From: CALUVN01 sp944323595 | GTDB taxonomy: Bacteria; Cyanobacteriota; Vampirovibrionia; Gastranaerophilales; Gastranaerophilaceae | Length of the DNA stretch: 64,000 nucleotides | Direction of reading: 5' to 3' | Assembly (NCBI GenBank): GCA_963931255.1 | Contig: OZ006972.1 | Location: 1,364,001 to 1,428,000, forward strand | In this document: positions 23,898-33,121 of the stretch, piece after piece | Layout: each line of letters begins with the position of its first letter | Position numbering within the stretch: position 1 is the first letter of the stretch | Made by a program: the position numbers and the translations under genes | The notes under the pieces: model-generated | What the model was told of the DNA's origin: nothing | The model's input: the letters and a program-made list of their open reading frames with translations, nothing else | Database searches by the model: none

Positions 23898-25769
23898 ATG
23901 CGAGGTATAAAAAAGATCAGACGGAATAAATCAGCGTTTTCTTTAGCAGAAATGTTATTGGTTTTATTGATAATGTCATTTTTATCAATGGCAGTTGCTC
24001 CTTTTGTTACTAAAAAGGTAAAAAAAGATACATACCGGCAACCCCATGGTCGGTTTGAATGTTTTTGGCATAATGACAGGTTAATACAATATAATGTATT
24101 AGAAACAGGTGCAGGCAAGCAGGAAGACAGAACTGCACAGGGATATTGTGAATTTGAACCTGTTGAACGAGCTGCATTTTATCTTGTGCAGGGTGTTGGC
24201 GGAGGCGGAGGCGGTGCTTTTGCCGCAACTCAACCGTATGTGACCTCAAGTACCGCTACTTATACCTCTTATAATGAGCGAAATCGCAGCAAAACAGGTT
24301 ATTATATCCCTTGTTCTGAAGTGAGCAGTTCATATTCAGCTTTGTATAGAGCTTGTAGTGGCAATATTAAGTCAGAGTTCACTGATAGTGAAAGTGATTC
24401 AAGTACAAGTTCTAAATGGGCGTGGGTAAACGAAATATGGGATGATCCTCAATATACCCCTACAAGAACTTTTACAATGTGCTCAGGCCGAGGCGGAGGC
24501 GGTTCCGGTAAAGGCGGTTGGGTGCGCCAATTTGTACCTCTTTTAAATGAATGGGGACTTCCTGTTTTTGATATTCACGGTAATATTGTTAATAAATGTG
24601 ATACAGAACCTTATGATCCACCAGGAGCTGATGGTGTGGATCGAGATCCTTGTTATGATTATCCTACTGCAAACGGCGGTGATGGCGGTGATGGTGCTTG
24701 TGTCAATATTACAGTTACCTTGCCGCGAGGGTCTGTTATTAATAGAAGTTATATGTATTTTTATTCAGGCTCTTCCGGAGCTGAAGGAAAAGAAGTTTAT
24801 GCTACCTACGGGAATGCAAGCTGTAAAATTTCCGGAGGGCGAGCTGGCGGTGATGCCTTTAATTCGTCTTCAGGTTGGTTTGATGGGTCTAACGGTGATG
24901 ACGCTGAATTATCACAGTATCTGGAAGATGAAAATCATCAATGCAATTATGAATTTTCCAGTACATCCCCGGGAGCAACCGGCGGTGTAGGCGGTCAATG
25001 GAAAATGAGTGGAGGATACCCTGTTTGGGATGCTCCTCCTGGAGGAACCAGCGGTAATAATTCTTTTTCATTCTCAGGACAAACTGTGCCTATATCATAT
25101 ACTTATAAAAGAGCACAAAATTATTACGGTATGGCTGGCGGTCCAGGAGAATATAATATGATGTTTTTCCCGGAAATTCATAAAAAAATCAGAATAACTC
25201 CCGGTCGTGCCGGTCGTGGAGGAATTGGCACATCTGTTTCACAACAAGGACAAGCCGGAGGTACAACTACAGCCACATTTGAAGGAGAAGCGTATCCTTT
25301 TCTGACGTTGAATGGCGGTCGTGGTGCACGTGGTAAAATGACCGGTGCTATGTTTAATTTGTATTCTCAAGCTCCTGTTTATGGCAATGATTCATCTATG
25401 GAATCTGCTAGACTGGGAGAATATTCAGATTTTGTTGCCGCATTGTCTGCCGATGAGGGGACAAATTTGCAAAGTATTATTCCTGCACAATTCAAGCCGG
25501 GGCGCGGCGGAGACGGTGGTTTTACCGTGCTGCGTGATACCCGTAACGGCGGTACCAGAAAATTTGACGGTCATACATTTTCAGCCTCAGGTGATGATAG
25601 GTTTGAGTATGGCGGGGACAACTACGAAATGAATACAAACTCAGGTAAAGAAATCAGTTGCAATCCAAATGGTCCTTTGGATGATGCACATCAGACAAAG
25701 ATTTCAGGGACTACAACGAACTGTCCTGGCGAAGATGGTGAAGATGGAGCGGTAATTATTATATGGTAA
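23898..25769 (+). CDS. Prepilin with glycine-rich phage-tail-like domain (large)
   Basis: 623 residues. The N-terminal prepilin helix is AFSLAEMLLVLLIMSFLSMAV (Glu at +5). Then a module HGRFECFWHNDRLIQY, YLVQGVGGGGGGAF, several hundred residues dense in GG (GGRGGGGSGKGGW, GGDGGDGACV, PGATGGVGGQW), MAGGPGEYNMMFFPEIHKKIRITPGRAGRGG, and the end DGEDGAVIIIW. The GGGGGG start, the ITPG turn and the G-G-A-V-I-I-I close match the layout of glycine-rich tail-fibre domains of phages, which fold as polyglycine II bundles. I infer a large minor pilin or pilus-tip adhesin. First of four co-directional genes. Confidence 0.8.
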   Translation: MRGIKKIRRNKSAFSLAEMLLVLLIMSFLSMAVAPFVTKKVKKDTYRQPHGRFECFWHNDRLIQYNVLETGAGKQEDRTAQGYCEFEPVERAAFYLVQGVGGGGGGAFAATQPYVTSSTATYTSYNERNRSKTGYYIPCSEVSSSYSALYRACSGNIKSEFTDSESDSSTSSKWAWVNEIWDDPQYTPTRTFTMCSGRGGGGSGKGGWVRQFVPLLNEWGLPVFDIHGNIVNKCDTEPYDPPGADGVDRDPCYDYPTANGGDGGDGACVNITVTLPRGSVINRSYMYFYSGSSGAEGKEVYATYGNASCKISGGRAGGDAFNSSSGWFDGSNGDDAELSQYLEDENHQCNYEFSSTSPGATGGVGGQWKMSGGYPVWDAPPGGTSGNNSFSFSGQTVPISYTYKRAQNYYGMAGGPGEYNMMFFPEIHKKIRITPGRAGRGGIGTSVSQQGQAGGTTTATFEGEAYPFLTLNGGRGARGKMTGAMFNLYSQAPVYGNDSSMESARLGEYSDFVAALSADEGTNLQSIIPAQFKPGRGGDGGFTVLRDTRNGGTRKFDGHTFSASGDDRFEYGGDNYEMNTNSGKEISCNPNGPLDDAHQTKISGTTTNCPGEDGEDGAVIIIW

Positions 25770-26716
25770 AGTTTTCTTTTAAAAATCGTAAATACGGATT
25801 TTCAATGCTGGAAGCAACAATAACTATGCTTATGGTTGCTGTATTTACTGCAGCCGCAACAAATGTTTTTACAAGAAAGCACCAAAAAGTTGCTCATACA
25901 ACAAGTCACGGTTCTTTTGAATGTTATTATGACGGCGAAGGACAGCTCTGTCAAAGAATGGCACAGGAAGGTATATTTCAGGAGCCAACTTGTGGTCTTG
26001 CTGAATGTACATTTAAACCTTTAAAAGCCTCTGAATATTATGTAGTAAATGCAATAGGCGGCGGTGGTGGCGGAAATACTTCCGGATTGGGTGGGTCTGC
26101 CGGTGAATACCGTACATTTTTTATACCATCGATTTCTAAAGAGTTGCATATTCTTCCGGGTAAAGGCGGATTAGCAGGCTCAGATCCTACTGATGGCGAG
26201 GATACAATTATAGAAAATAAAGATGGTGAGTCTTTACTTATTGCTTTTGGTGGTAAGGGTGGTTATCTTAATCAGTCTGCCTATAAAAATACTATTGAAG
26301 CTGAAGATATTTATGATTGTTCTTTGTATTTTACGGACGGTTCAACCGCTTTAGAATCTTGTGGAGGAAATGCGCCATATTGTAATATTAATACTTCAAG
26401 CCTTTATATTTATTATTGTTATTCAAGTACGTCACCATCATTACCAACAACATCTTCATATCTTAAATTTGATTCAGACGGGCAGCTTTATTATCAGAAT
26501 TCAACGATGAGCAGTCGTGGTGTACTTGCATATTTATATGTTCGTGATGATGTTTTAAATTTTAATACATCAACAAATGAACACCCGTCGAAATTGGATG
26601 AATATCTTGAAGCAGTTGAGATGGATGATGCCAATGTATGGCGAATGGGAATTGGGGGTCGGGGCTCTTCAGGTGCTCAAAATGGTACTCCTGGCGCTGT
26701 ATTGATTGTATGGTAA
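25763..26716 (+). CDS. Prepilin with glycine-rich phage-tail-like domain (short)
   Basis: 317 residues. The start overlaps the previous gene by 7 nt. Class III signal KYGFSMLEATITMLMVAVFTAAA, followed by HGSFECYYDGEGQL, YYVVNAIGGGGGGNTSG, GGSAGEYRTFFIPSISKELHILPGKGG, a middle with paired cysteines, and an end GGRGSSGAQNGTPGAVLIVW. The same order of modules as its two larger neighbours in about half the length. Probably assembled with them into a pilus or pseudopilus. Confidence 0.8.
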   Translation: MVKFSFKNRKYGFSMLEATITMLMVAVFTAAATNVFTRKHQKVAHTTSHGSFECYYDGEGQLCQRMAQEGIFQEPTCGLAECTFKPLKASEYYVVNAIGGGGGGNTSGLGGSAGEYRTFFIPSISKELHILPGKGGLAGSDPTDGEDTIIENKDGESLLIAFGGKGGYLNQSAYKNTIEAEDIYDCSLYFTDGSTALESCGGNAPYCNINTSSLYIYYCYSSTSPSLPTTSSYLKFDSDGQLYYQNSTMSSRGVLAYLYVRDDVLNFNTSTNEHPSKLDEYLEAVEMDDANVWRMGIGGRGSSGAQNGTPGAVLIVW

Positions 26717-26744
26717 GCTTATCAAGAATTGAGGATAGTCATAT

Positions 26745-28652
26745 ATGTTTAAATTACGTGAATCAAAATTAGGTTTTTCTTTAATAGAAATGATGCTGTT
26801 ACTTCTGATATTATCATTAATGACCGCGGCATCTGTTCCTATTTTGTCACGTAAACATAAAAAAGCTCCGGTAAAAGCTTTTCATGGCAGATATGCCTGT
26901 TTTTGGAATGGGAATCAACTTTGGCAGCAACAGTATTCAGGTGAAAATATTATTCAAAATGAGGCTGTTGCCCAATGTAAATTTGAAGCTCCTAAAAAAG
27001 CTAATTATTTTTATATACAAATTATTGGCGGTGGCGGCGGCGGCGGATCTGCCGGATACTATAGACCGGAAAATAATTCCAGCTTAAAAGTATATAACTA
27101 TTCTAATAATTCTGCTAAATATTATGTAAATTCATATAGTTATTCATCTTCCGATTTAGAGGATTTCAATTTAACAGAAGAAGAATTTAATGATTACGTT
27201 GGAACAAAATACGTGTATCTAAGTGTTGGTGGTACACGTGGACATTATTGTAATGAAATTTCAACAAATGGAAATCCGGATACTGATGCATCAGTTTGTT
27301 ATGCATATTATCAAGGTACCGGTAGATATCATTGTGTTGATGAAAATGATGATTCAAAATATTACCCCGAGTATGATACACAAATTAAGTGTTTAGGTCT
27401 TGACCAATGGAACCCGTGGGAGCCTGGTAACTGGGGTAATTTGGGCTTCCCTGATGTTAACCGTAAATGGGTAGAAGAAATGGAAGCTCACTCATGTACT
27501 AATACCAGATATGGGGATGCCCCTCCTACAGCATACACCGAGGCACAACAAATTAAATATGGTCTGCATACACGCTATGAAACCAGTTGGTCTACTTCAT
27601 ATTCATACCGCTCAGGCGAGTCTACCGGCATAAGAAATAGTTTAAATGAGCGCGTTGACAGCTTGCTCAGGCGAGCTGCAGGTGGCTATGGCTACAAAAA
27701 ATATTTTACTCAGGATGGAGATATAATTACAACTAATATTGCAGAAACTTCAGGCGGCGAAGGCGGCGAACAAGCACAATGCGGTGCCCCAGGATTTGTA
27801 GATGGCAAATCTTGCACTTGTAAAACATCAGGTTATCTTGATCCTAAAGATGGTGAAATTGTTTCCGGTAGAGCTACTGCTCCTACAACCTCTGAAGTTT
27901 GTACAGGTGCAGATACTAATTGTCTTAAGACGGTTACTAGAACATCACCAGTATTTTATAGATATGAGTATAGTCAACAACAAAAGATGAAGTATGGTAT
28001 GGGTGGTCTTGCCGGTGAATATAAGACATTCTTTGCCAGAACAATTGATCCTGATATTATAATAAGCCCCGGTAAAGGCGGAAAAGCCGGTCTTGATACA
28101 AGTGGTACAAATTCATACGGACAAAAAGGCGGCGACTCTCAGCTTGGAAATATGATTGCCGAAGGCGGCGAAGGTGGTATGGGGGACCGTATTACCGGCT
28201 ATATGAAATTACCTACAAAAGCAGATGATGAATTTATTGAAAATAATGGTATAAAACGGCAAAGCGGAGAACCTGGTGCTGTTTCACCTTTCAAATACGA
28301 AGCTAATTTGTTGGGTATAAATAATCCTCTTGAGGAAACTGTAAGTTATTCTAATTTTGGTTCCGGCGGTGATGGTACATCTGTAACTAATTACTGCTGG
28401 GAAGGATATTACAAAAATCTTTTCCGCGGTGCGTTTAATAAAGAAACCGGTCGGGATGAAGATATTGAATATGGCAACCAACAACCTTGGGAAGAAGTTA
28501 ATTGTAAAGCAGCGGGCACATTATATCCATGGACAGGTTCAACTTCTCAAACATACGGTAGCGGTGCCGGTTATTATCGTGGCGCAATGAAAATTGAACC
28601 CGGTGATGAGGCAGAGGACGGTTATACCGGTGCAATCATTATAAGTTGGTAA
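26745..28652 (+). CDS. Prepilin with glycine-rich phage-tail-like domain (large, Cys-rich)
   Basis: 635 residues. Class III signal KLGFSLIEMMLLLLILSLMTA, then HGRYACFWNGNQLWQQ, FYIQIIGGGGGGGSAG, a long Tyr-, Ser- and Cys-rich insert, GGEGGEQAQCG, MGGLAGEYKTFFARTIDPDIIISPGKGG, a second GG-rich stretch and the end DGYTGAIIISW. Many paired cysteines suggest disulfides outside the inner membrane. Modules match the other two glycine-rich prepilins. A weak ribosome site (GAGGATAG) precedes the ATG. Confidence 0.8.
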   Translation: MFKLRESKLGFSLIEMMLLLLILSLMTAASVPILSRKHKKAPVKAFHGRYACFWNGNQLWQQQYSGENIIQNEAVAQCKFEAPKKANYFYIQIIGGGGGGGSAGYYRPENNSSLKVYNYSNNSAKYYVNSYSYSSSDLEDFNLTEEEFNDYVGTKYVYLSVGGTRGHYCNEISTNGNPDTDASVCYAYYQGTGRYHCVDENDDSKYYPEYDTQIKCLGLDQWNPWEPGNWGNLGFPDVNRKWVEEMEAHSCTNTRYGDAPPTAYTEAQQIKYGLHTRYETSWSTSYSYRSGESTGIRNSLNERVDSLLRRAAGGYGYKKYFTQDGDIITTNIAETSGGEGGEQAQCGAPGFVDGKSCTCKTSGYLDPKDGEIVSGRATAPTTSEVCTGADTNCLKTVTRTSPVFYRYEYSQQQKMKYGMGGLAGEYKTFFARTIDPDIIISPGKGGKAGLDTSGTNSYGQKGGDSQLGNMIAEGGEGGMGDRITGYMKLPTKADDEFIENNGIKRQSGEPGAVSPFKYEANLLGINNPLEETVSYSNFGSGGDGTSVTNYCWEGYYKNLFRGAFNKETGRDEDIEYGNQQPWEEVNCKAAGTLYPWTGSTSQTYGSGAGYYRGAMKIEPGDEAEDGYTGAIIISW

Positions 28653-28674
28653 TAATAAGAAAGGCGTATAGATT

Positions 28675-29373
28675 ATGATTCTAAAAAATAAAAAAGCTTT
28701 TACTTTAGCAGAATTGATGGTTTGTTTGTTATTGATTTCTGTACTTGCAACAATTCTTTTGCCTGCAATTATACAAAATAAACCAAATAAAAGCAAAGTA
28801 ATGTTTAGAAAAGCATATTATATTATAGAACGTGTTGTCAGTGAATTGATAAACGATGATGATTTATACCCTACAAATGAAGAAGAAAACGTAATGGGGT
28901 TTGCAAATACTGCAGAGGTTACGTATGCCGGTAAAACTTACAGCGGCGCATCAAAGTTCTGTAATTTATTCTTTGAAAAAGTTAATACAACCTCAGGTGA
29001 AGCAAGATGCAACAGTTCAGGTGAAACTCCATCTGCTGTTCCTACGGATGAAGAAACAGAAGGATCATTTATGACAAATGACGGCGTAATCTGGTATATG
29101 CCTGCAACAAAAGTTTTTGCCTCTGAAGATTATGCACCGGTTGAAGATTCTACAGATCCATCAACGGGGGAACCTATTCCGGGAACTCCTGGCGGTGCTA
29201 TTGAGCAGGAAATAAAACTGGATATTAACGGTATTTCTGCTCCTAATTGTGAGTACTCCTCAGCCTGTGAAAATCCTGATAGATTTACCGTTTATGTGAG
29301 ATACGACGGTAAAGTTCGAGTGGAGGGTGAAAAGGAACGGGAATATCTTATGTCCAATACAACACTTAAATAA
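28675..29373 (+). CDS. Type IV prepilin-like protein, operon end
   Basis: 232 residues. Class III signal KKAFTLAELMVCLLLISVLATILLP, then a globular domain with paired cysteines (FCNLFF, RCNSSGE, CEYSSACENP) and DGKVRVEGE near the end. There is no glycine-rich block, so it could be the structural or minor pilin accompanying the larger proteins. AAGGCG lies upstream. The operon closes with a 15-bp-arm terminator directly after. Confidence 0.78.
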   Translation: MILKNKKAFTLAELMVCLLLISVLATILLPAIIQNKPNKSKVMFRKAYYIIERVVSELINDDDLYPTNEEENVMGFANTAEVTYAGKTYSGASKFCNLFFEKVNTTSGEARCNSSGETPSAVPTDEETEGSFMTNDGVIWYMPATKVFASEDYAPVEDSTDPSTGEPIPGTPGGAIEQEIKLDINGISAPNCEYSSACENPDRFTVYVRYDGKVRVEGEKEREYLMSNTTLK

Positions 29374-29378
29374 ATGTT

Positions 29379-29415
29379 TATAAAAGGTCTTGAGTATATA
29401 TCAAGACCTTTTATA
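29379..29415 (+). terminator. Terminator of the prepilin operon
   Basis: Perfect 15-bp inverted arms TATAAAAGGTCTTGA / TCAAGACCTTTTATA with a seven-base loop, 5 nt after the last prepilin stop. Confidence 0.8.
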
Positions 29416-29433
29416 AAAAACAGTCGTAATGTC

Positions 29434-29454
29434 ATTCCGAGCTTGTTTCGGAAT
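29434..29454. repeat. Dispersed palindromic repeat remnant
   Basis: ATTCCGA-GCTTGTT-TCGGAAT, perfect 7-bp arms inside a longer stretch beginning TGTCATTCCGAGCTTGTTTC. This phrase is a kind of intergenic repeat seen in many unrelated bacteria. Confidence 0.45.
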
Positions 29455-29547
29455 CTTGCCGTTTGAAAGTTCCTGAAATAAATTCTGGGTATCGATTTTA
29501 GCTATTTTTTAGCGTAAACTGATGTATAAATACCATTTTCTATTTGT

Positions 29548-29575
29548 TTGAAAATTTATGTTTACGTGCCATAAT
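29548..29575 (+). promoter_or_regulatory. Promoter of uvrA, probably leaderless
   Basis: TTGAAA (29548-29553), 16-nt spacer, CATAAT (29570-29575), then exactly 6 nt to the ATG. No ribosome site. I see no LexA-type SOS box. Confidence 0.55.
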
Positions 29576-29581
29576 TAAATT

Positions 29582-32410
29582 ATGCTAGACAAAATAATTA
29601 TAAAAGGCGCAAAAGAACATAATCTTCAGGATGTATCGCTGGAAATCCCTAAAAATGAGCTTATAGTTTTTACCGGCGTTTCAGGCTCCGGCAAAAGTTC
29701 GCTGGCTTTTGATACTATTTTTGCAGAGGGACAGCGCCGCTATGTTGAAAGTCTTTCTACATACGCAAGACAGTTTCTTGGACAGCTGGATAAGCCTGAT
29801 GTGGAATATATAGACGGACTTTCACCTGCTATATCTATAGACCAGAAGTCTACCAGTAATAACCCGCGTTCTACGGTTGGTACTGTAACGGAAATTTATG
29901 ATTATCTCAGACTTTTATATGCACGTGTAGGGACTCCGTACTGTCCGAATTGTGGTGAACCTGTTAAACCACAGTCTATTGATGAAATTGTGAATAATAT
30001 TATGGCTCTTGGCGAGGGAACGAAAATTCAAATACTTGCACCTGTTGTAAGAGGTAAAAAGGGCGAATTTCAATCCGTATTTGAGGAACTCCGTCAGGAG
30101 GGGTTTGTCAGAGTTAAAGTTGATGACGAGATTTATAATCTTGATGAAGACGATATTGAATTAAGCAAAACCAAAAAACACACTATACAGGTCGTTGTAG
30201 ATAGAATTGTAGTAAAAGACTCCTCACAATCACGTATTGCAGACAGTGCACAAATTGCACTAAAAAAAGCAGACGGAGTTATGGTTGTTGATGTTATCGG
30301 CGATAAAGAAATTATTTTTAGCGAGAAACTGGCATGTCCTAAATGCAATTTAAGTTTTGAAGAACTTGCTCCGCGTATTTTTTCATTTAACAATCCTTAC
30401 GGGGCCTGCGAAAGATGCTCGGGGCTCGGCGCTGATTTTGTAATTGATCCGAATCTGGTCGTTCCTGACAGAAAAAAATCTCTTACAGACGGTGCGATTT
30501 ATCCATGGTCAAAGACTACTACAAATTATTATGACGATGTTTTGAAATCAGTCTGTGAACATTACGGTATAAATATGAATACACCGTTTGAAGATTTAAC
30601 TGAGGAAGAACAACATATTATTTTATATGGCGGCGATGATTTGGTTAAATTCCGTGTGATGAGGTTTGGCACACATAGGTACGAAACAAAATATCACAGA
30701 TTTTCCGGCGTAATTCCTTTTTTGGAAAAACGTTATAACGATTCCGCTGCGGAATACTGGCGTGAAGAAATCGAAAAATATATGGTAACTACTCCTTGTC
30801 CGGCTTGTAATGGAGCAAGATTAAAGCCGTTTCCTCTTGCCGTTAAAATTATGGGGAAAAATATTTATGAATTTACTTTAATGCCGATTGATGAGGAAAT
30901 AGATTTTATTTCGGATTTGTATCTTGAATTAAGCGAGTACCAGCTTCAAATAGCGCGTCAAATTCTTGATGAAATACGCGCGCGTTTGAAATTCCTGAAA
31001 GATGTCGGCTTGAGTTACCTGAACCTTGCACGTATGGCAGGTACACTCTCTGGCGGTGAGGCACAGCGTATAAGACTTGCAACACAAATAGGAAGCGGTC
31101 TGTCAGGTGTTTTGTATGTTCTTGACGAACCGTCTATAGGGCTTCACCAACGGGATAATGACAGGTTAATTAAAACACTTATTAAACTTCGCAACCTCGG
31201 AAATACCCTGATTGTCGTTGAACACGATGAAGAAACTATGCGTAACGCTGATTATATTGTGGATATTGGACCTAAGGCAGGTGTAAACGGCGGTAAAATT
31301 ATTGCTCAGGGCTCACTGGATGATATTATTAAGGCTAAAGATTCTCTCACAGGTAAATATCTCAGCGGTGAAAAGTATATTCCGATACCTGAAAAAGTAA
31401 GGGAGGGCAACGGCGCAGTACTTTCAGTTAAAAATGCGCATCTAAATAACCTCAAAAATATTAATGTTGATATTCCTCTTGGCAAGATAGTTGTGCTGAC
31501 CGGTGTATCAGGGTCAGGCAAGTCAACATTAATGCAGGATTTAATCTCCGAATACGCACTCCATAAACTTCGCGGTAATAAGCCAAAGCCACAGGGTGTT
31601 GATGAGATTACGGGATTTGAAAATATTGATAAAGTTATATCTATAGACCAGTCACCTATAGGTAGAACACCACGTTCAAATCCGGCAACTTATACGGATG
31701 TGTTTACCCAGATAAGAGAGCTTTATGCAAAGACTAATGAGTCTAAAGTAAGAGGTTATAAAGCCGGCAGATTTAGCTTTAATGTAAAAGGCGGACGTTG
31801 TGAAGCTTGTAAGGGCGACGGTGTTTTAAAAATCGAAATGAATTTCTTATCTGATGTCTACGTAAAGTGCGATGTTTGCAAGGGCAAACGATATAACAGA
31901 GAAACTCTTGAAGTTAAATACAAAGGTAAAACTATTTCCGATGTTCTGGAAATGAGTGTAAAAGAGGCTCTGGAATTTTTTGACAGCATCCCGTCAATTA
32001 AAAATAAATTAAAAACGCTTAATGATGTAGGACTTGATTACATAAAACTCGGTCAGAGTGCAACAACACTTTCGGGCGGTGAGGCACAGCGGATTAAACT
32101 TGCGTCCGAACTTAATAAAAGAGCCACCGGCAGAACACTCTATTTGTTGGATGAACCGTCTGTGGGCTTGCACTGGTACGATTTGGATAAACTTATTAAG
32201 ATACTTCAACGACTCGCAGATCAAGGGAATACAATTCTCGTAATTGAACATAATCTTGATTTAATAAAAGTCGCGGATTATATTATAGATTTAGGACCTG
32301 AGGGCGGCTCAGGCGGCGGGCAGGTTGTAGCAACCGGAACTCCAAAGCAGGTTGCTAAAGTTGCTAAATCTTATACCGGTCAGTATTTAAAAGGTATTTT
32401 TTATAAATAA
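29582..32410 (+). CDS. uvrA: Excinuclease ABC subunit A
   Basis: 942 residues, full length. UvrA recognises DNA damage as a dimer and loads UvrB in nucleotide excision repair. Two ABC modules: Walker A GVSGSGKSS (32-40) and a second GVSGSGKST in the C-terminal half; LSGGEAQRI occurs twice; VLDEPSIGLH and LLDEPSVGLH are the Walker B regions. Zinc modules are CPNCGEP, CPACNGARL and CEACKGDG...CDVCKGKRYN. It is the first of two co-directional genes with a 14-nt gap. Confidence 0.98.
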   Translation: MLDKIIIKGAKEHNLQDVSLEIPKNELIVFTGVSGSGKSSLAFDTIFAEGQRRYVESLSTYARQFLGQLDKPDVEYIDGLSPAISIDQKSTSNNPRSTVGTVTEIYDYLRLLYARVGTPYCPNCGEPVKPQSIDEIVNNIMALGEGTKIQILAPVVRGKKGEFQSVFEELRQEGFVRVKVDDEIYNLDEDDIELSKTKKHTIQVVVDRIVVKDSSQSRIADSAQIALKKADGVMVVDVIGDKEIIFSEKLACPKCNLSFEELAPRIFSFNNPYGACERCSGLGADFVIDPNLVVPDRKKSLTDGAIYPWSKTTTNYYDDVLKSVCEHYGINMNTPFEDLTEEEQHIILYGGDDLVKFRVMRFGTHRYETKYHRFSGVIPFLEKRYNDSAAEYWREEIEKYMVTTPCPACNGARLKPFPLAVKIMGKNIYEFTLMPIDEEIDFISDLYLELSEYQLQIARQILDEIRARLKFLKDVGLSYLNLARMAGTLSGGEAQRIRLATQIGSGLSGVLYVLDEPSIGLHQRDNDRLIKTLIKLRNLGNTLIVVEHDEETMRNADYIVDIGPKAGVNGGKIIAQGSLDDIIKAKDSLTGKYLSGEKYIPIPEKVREGNGAVLSVKNAHLNNLKNINVDIPLGKIVVLTGVSGSGKSTLMQDLISEYALHKLRGNKPKPQGVDEITGFENIDKVISIDQSPIGRTPRSNPATYTDVFTQIRELYAKTNESKVRGYKAGRFSFNVKGGRCEACKGDGVLKIEMNFLSDVYVKCDVCKGKRYNRETLEVKYKGKTISDVLEMSVKEALEFFDSIPSIKNKLKTLNDVGLDYIKLGQSATTLSGGEAQRIKLASELNKRATGRTLYLLDEPSVGLHWYDLDKLIKILQRLADQGNTILVIEHNLDLIKVADYIIDLGPEGGSGGGQVVATGTPKQVAKVAKSYTGQYLKGIFYK

Positions 32411-32424
32411 GGGGAATTAGGTTT

Positions 32425-33090
32425 ATGAAAAAATGGTTATGTGTAATATCAATATTAAGTTTAACTATGACAGCGGCTTTTGCTGCAGAGATTTTGCAGG
32501 TGGAATCTCTGACAAAATTTTCCACAGCAGAATACCCTTCAGAGGTTCAGTTTAGAGCGCTTAATGATATTGAACTTTCTTCAAATGTTAAAATTAAAGA
32601 GGGGTATACATTGACAGGTAAACTTGTTGACGTAGTTTCACCGAAAAGATTAAAACGTGATGCCAAATTTTCATTTATGCCTATGTATTATGTTGATAAC
32701 AACGGTAACACGACGATGATAAAAGAACCGTTAGAGGGCAGGTATTCAAAAGATATAGAAATAAATAAAGGAGAACTCGCTAAATCCGCAGCGCTTGGTG
32801 TCGGGAATTATTTTGTTCAAGGTTTGAGTATGGGGTATTATGCAGTTGAGGGCGCTGTTAAAAATGAATCTGATAACCGTTTCAAATCCTCTGCAAAGTC
32901 TGTATATGAACATTCTCCGCTTTCGTATGTAGAAAAAGGGCAGGATATTGAAATAAATGTGCATGATGTTTTCGGTCTTAAATTCAAAATAGATGATGAA
33001 GAAGATGAAACAGCCGTAGAAGTCGCTCCCGGTGAATACAGAGCAGGCAATTTTGAATATAAACTGGAATCAGAGAGTGCAGAAGAATAG
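32425..33090 (+). CDS. Exported protein of unknown function
   Basis: 221 residues. Signal peptide KKWLCVISILSLTMTAAFAAE with probable cleavage at AFA-AE. The mature part is mostly predicted beta with a pattern (EGYTLTGKLVDVVSPKRLKRDAKFSF) like periplasmic proteins that coat or assemble envelope structures, followed by a helical GELAKSAALGVGNYFVQGLSMGYYAVEGAV stretch and an acidic tail. No family is recognised. It follows uvrA by 14 nt with GGGG upstream of the ATG, but the pairing looks incidental. Confidence 0.65.
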   Translation: MKKWLCVISILSLTMTAAFAAEILQVESLTKFSTAEYPSEVQFRALNDIELSSNVKIKEGYTLTGKLVDVVSPKRLKRDAKFSFMPMYYVDNNGNTTMIKEPLEGRYSKDIEINKGELAKSAALGVGNYFVQGLSMGYYAVEGAVKNESDNRFKSSAKSVYEHSPLSYVEKGQDIEINVHDVFGLKFKIDDEEDETAVEVAPGEYRAGNFEYKLESESAEE

Positions 33091-33121
33091 AATGCAAGCC
33101 TCTTGAAAGGGCGACTTAGAG

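Noticed and set aside
24547..24990. 147-codon forward frame inside the first glycine-rich prepilin
   Set aside because: Glycine-codon-rich DNA opens alternative frames; the composition is Leu/Ile/Met-rich without start signals, and the frame lies wholly inside the better gene.
23898..28652. Glycine-rich prepilins considered as collagen-like or PE-PGRS proteins
   Set aside because: There is no regular G-X-Y triplet and no PE domain; the prepilin signal and phage-tail-like layout fit better.
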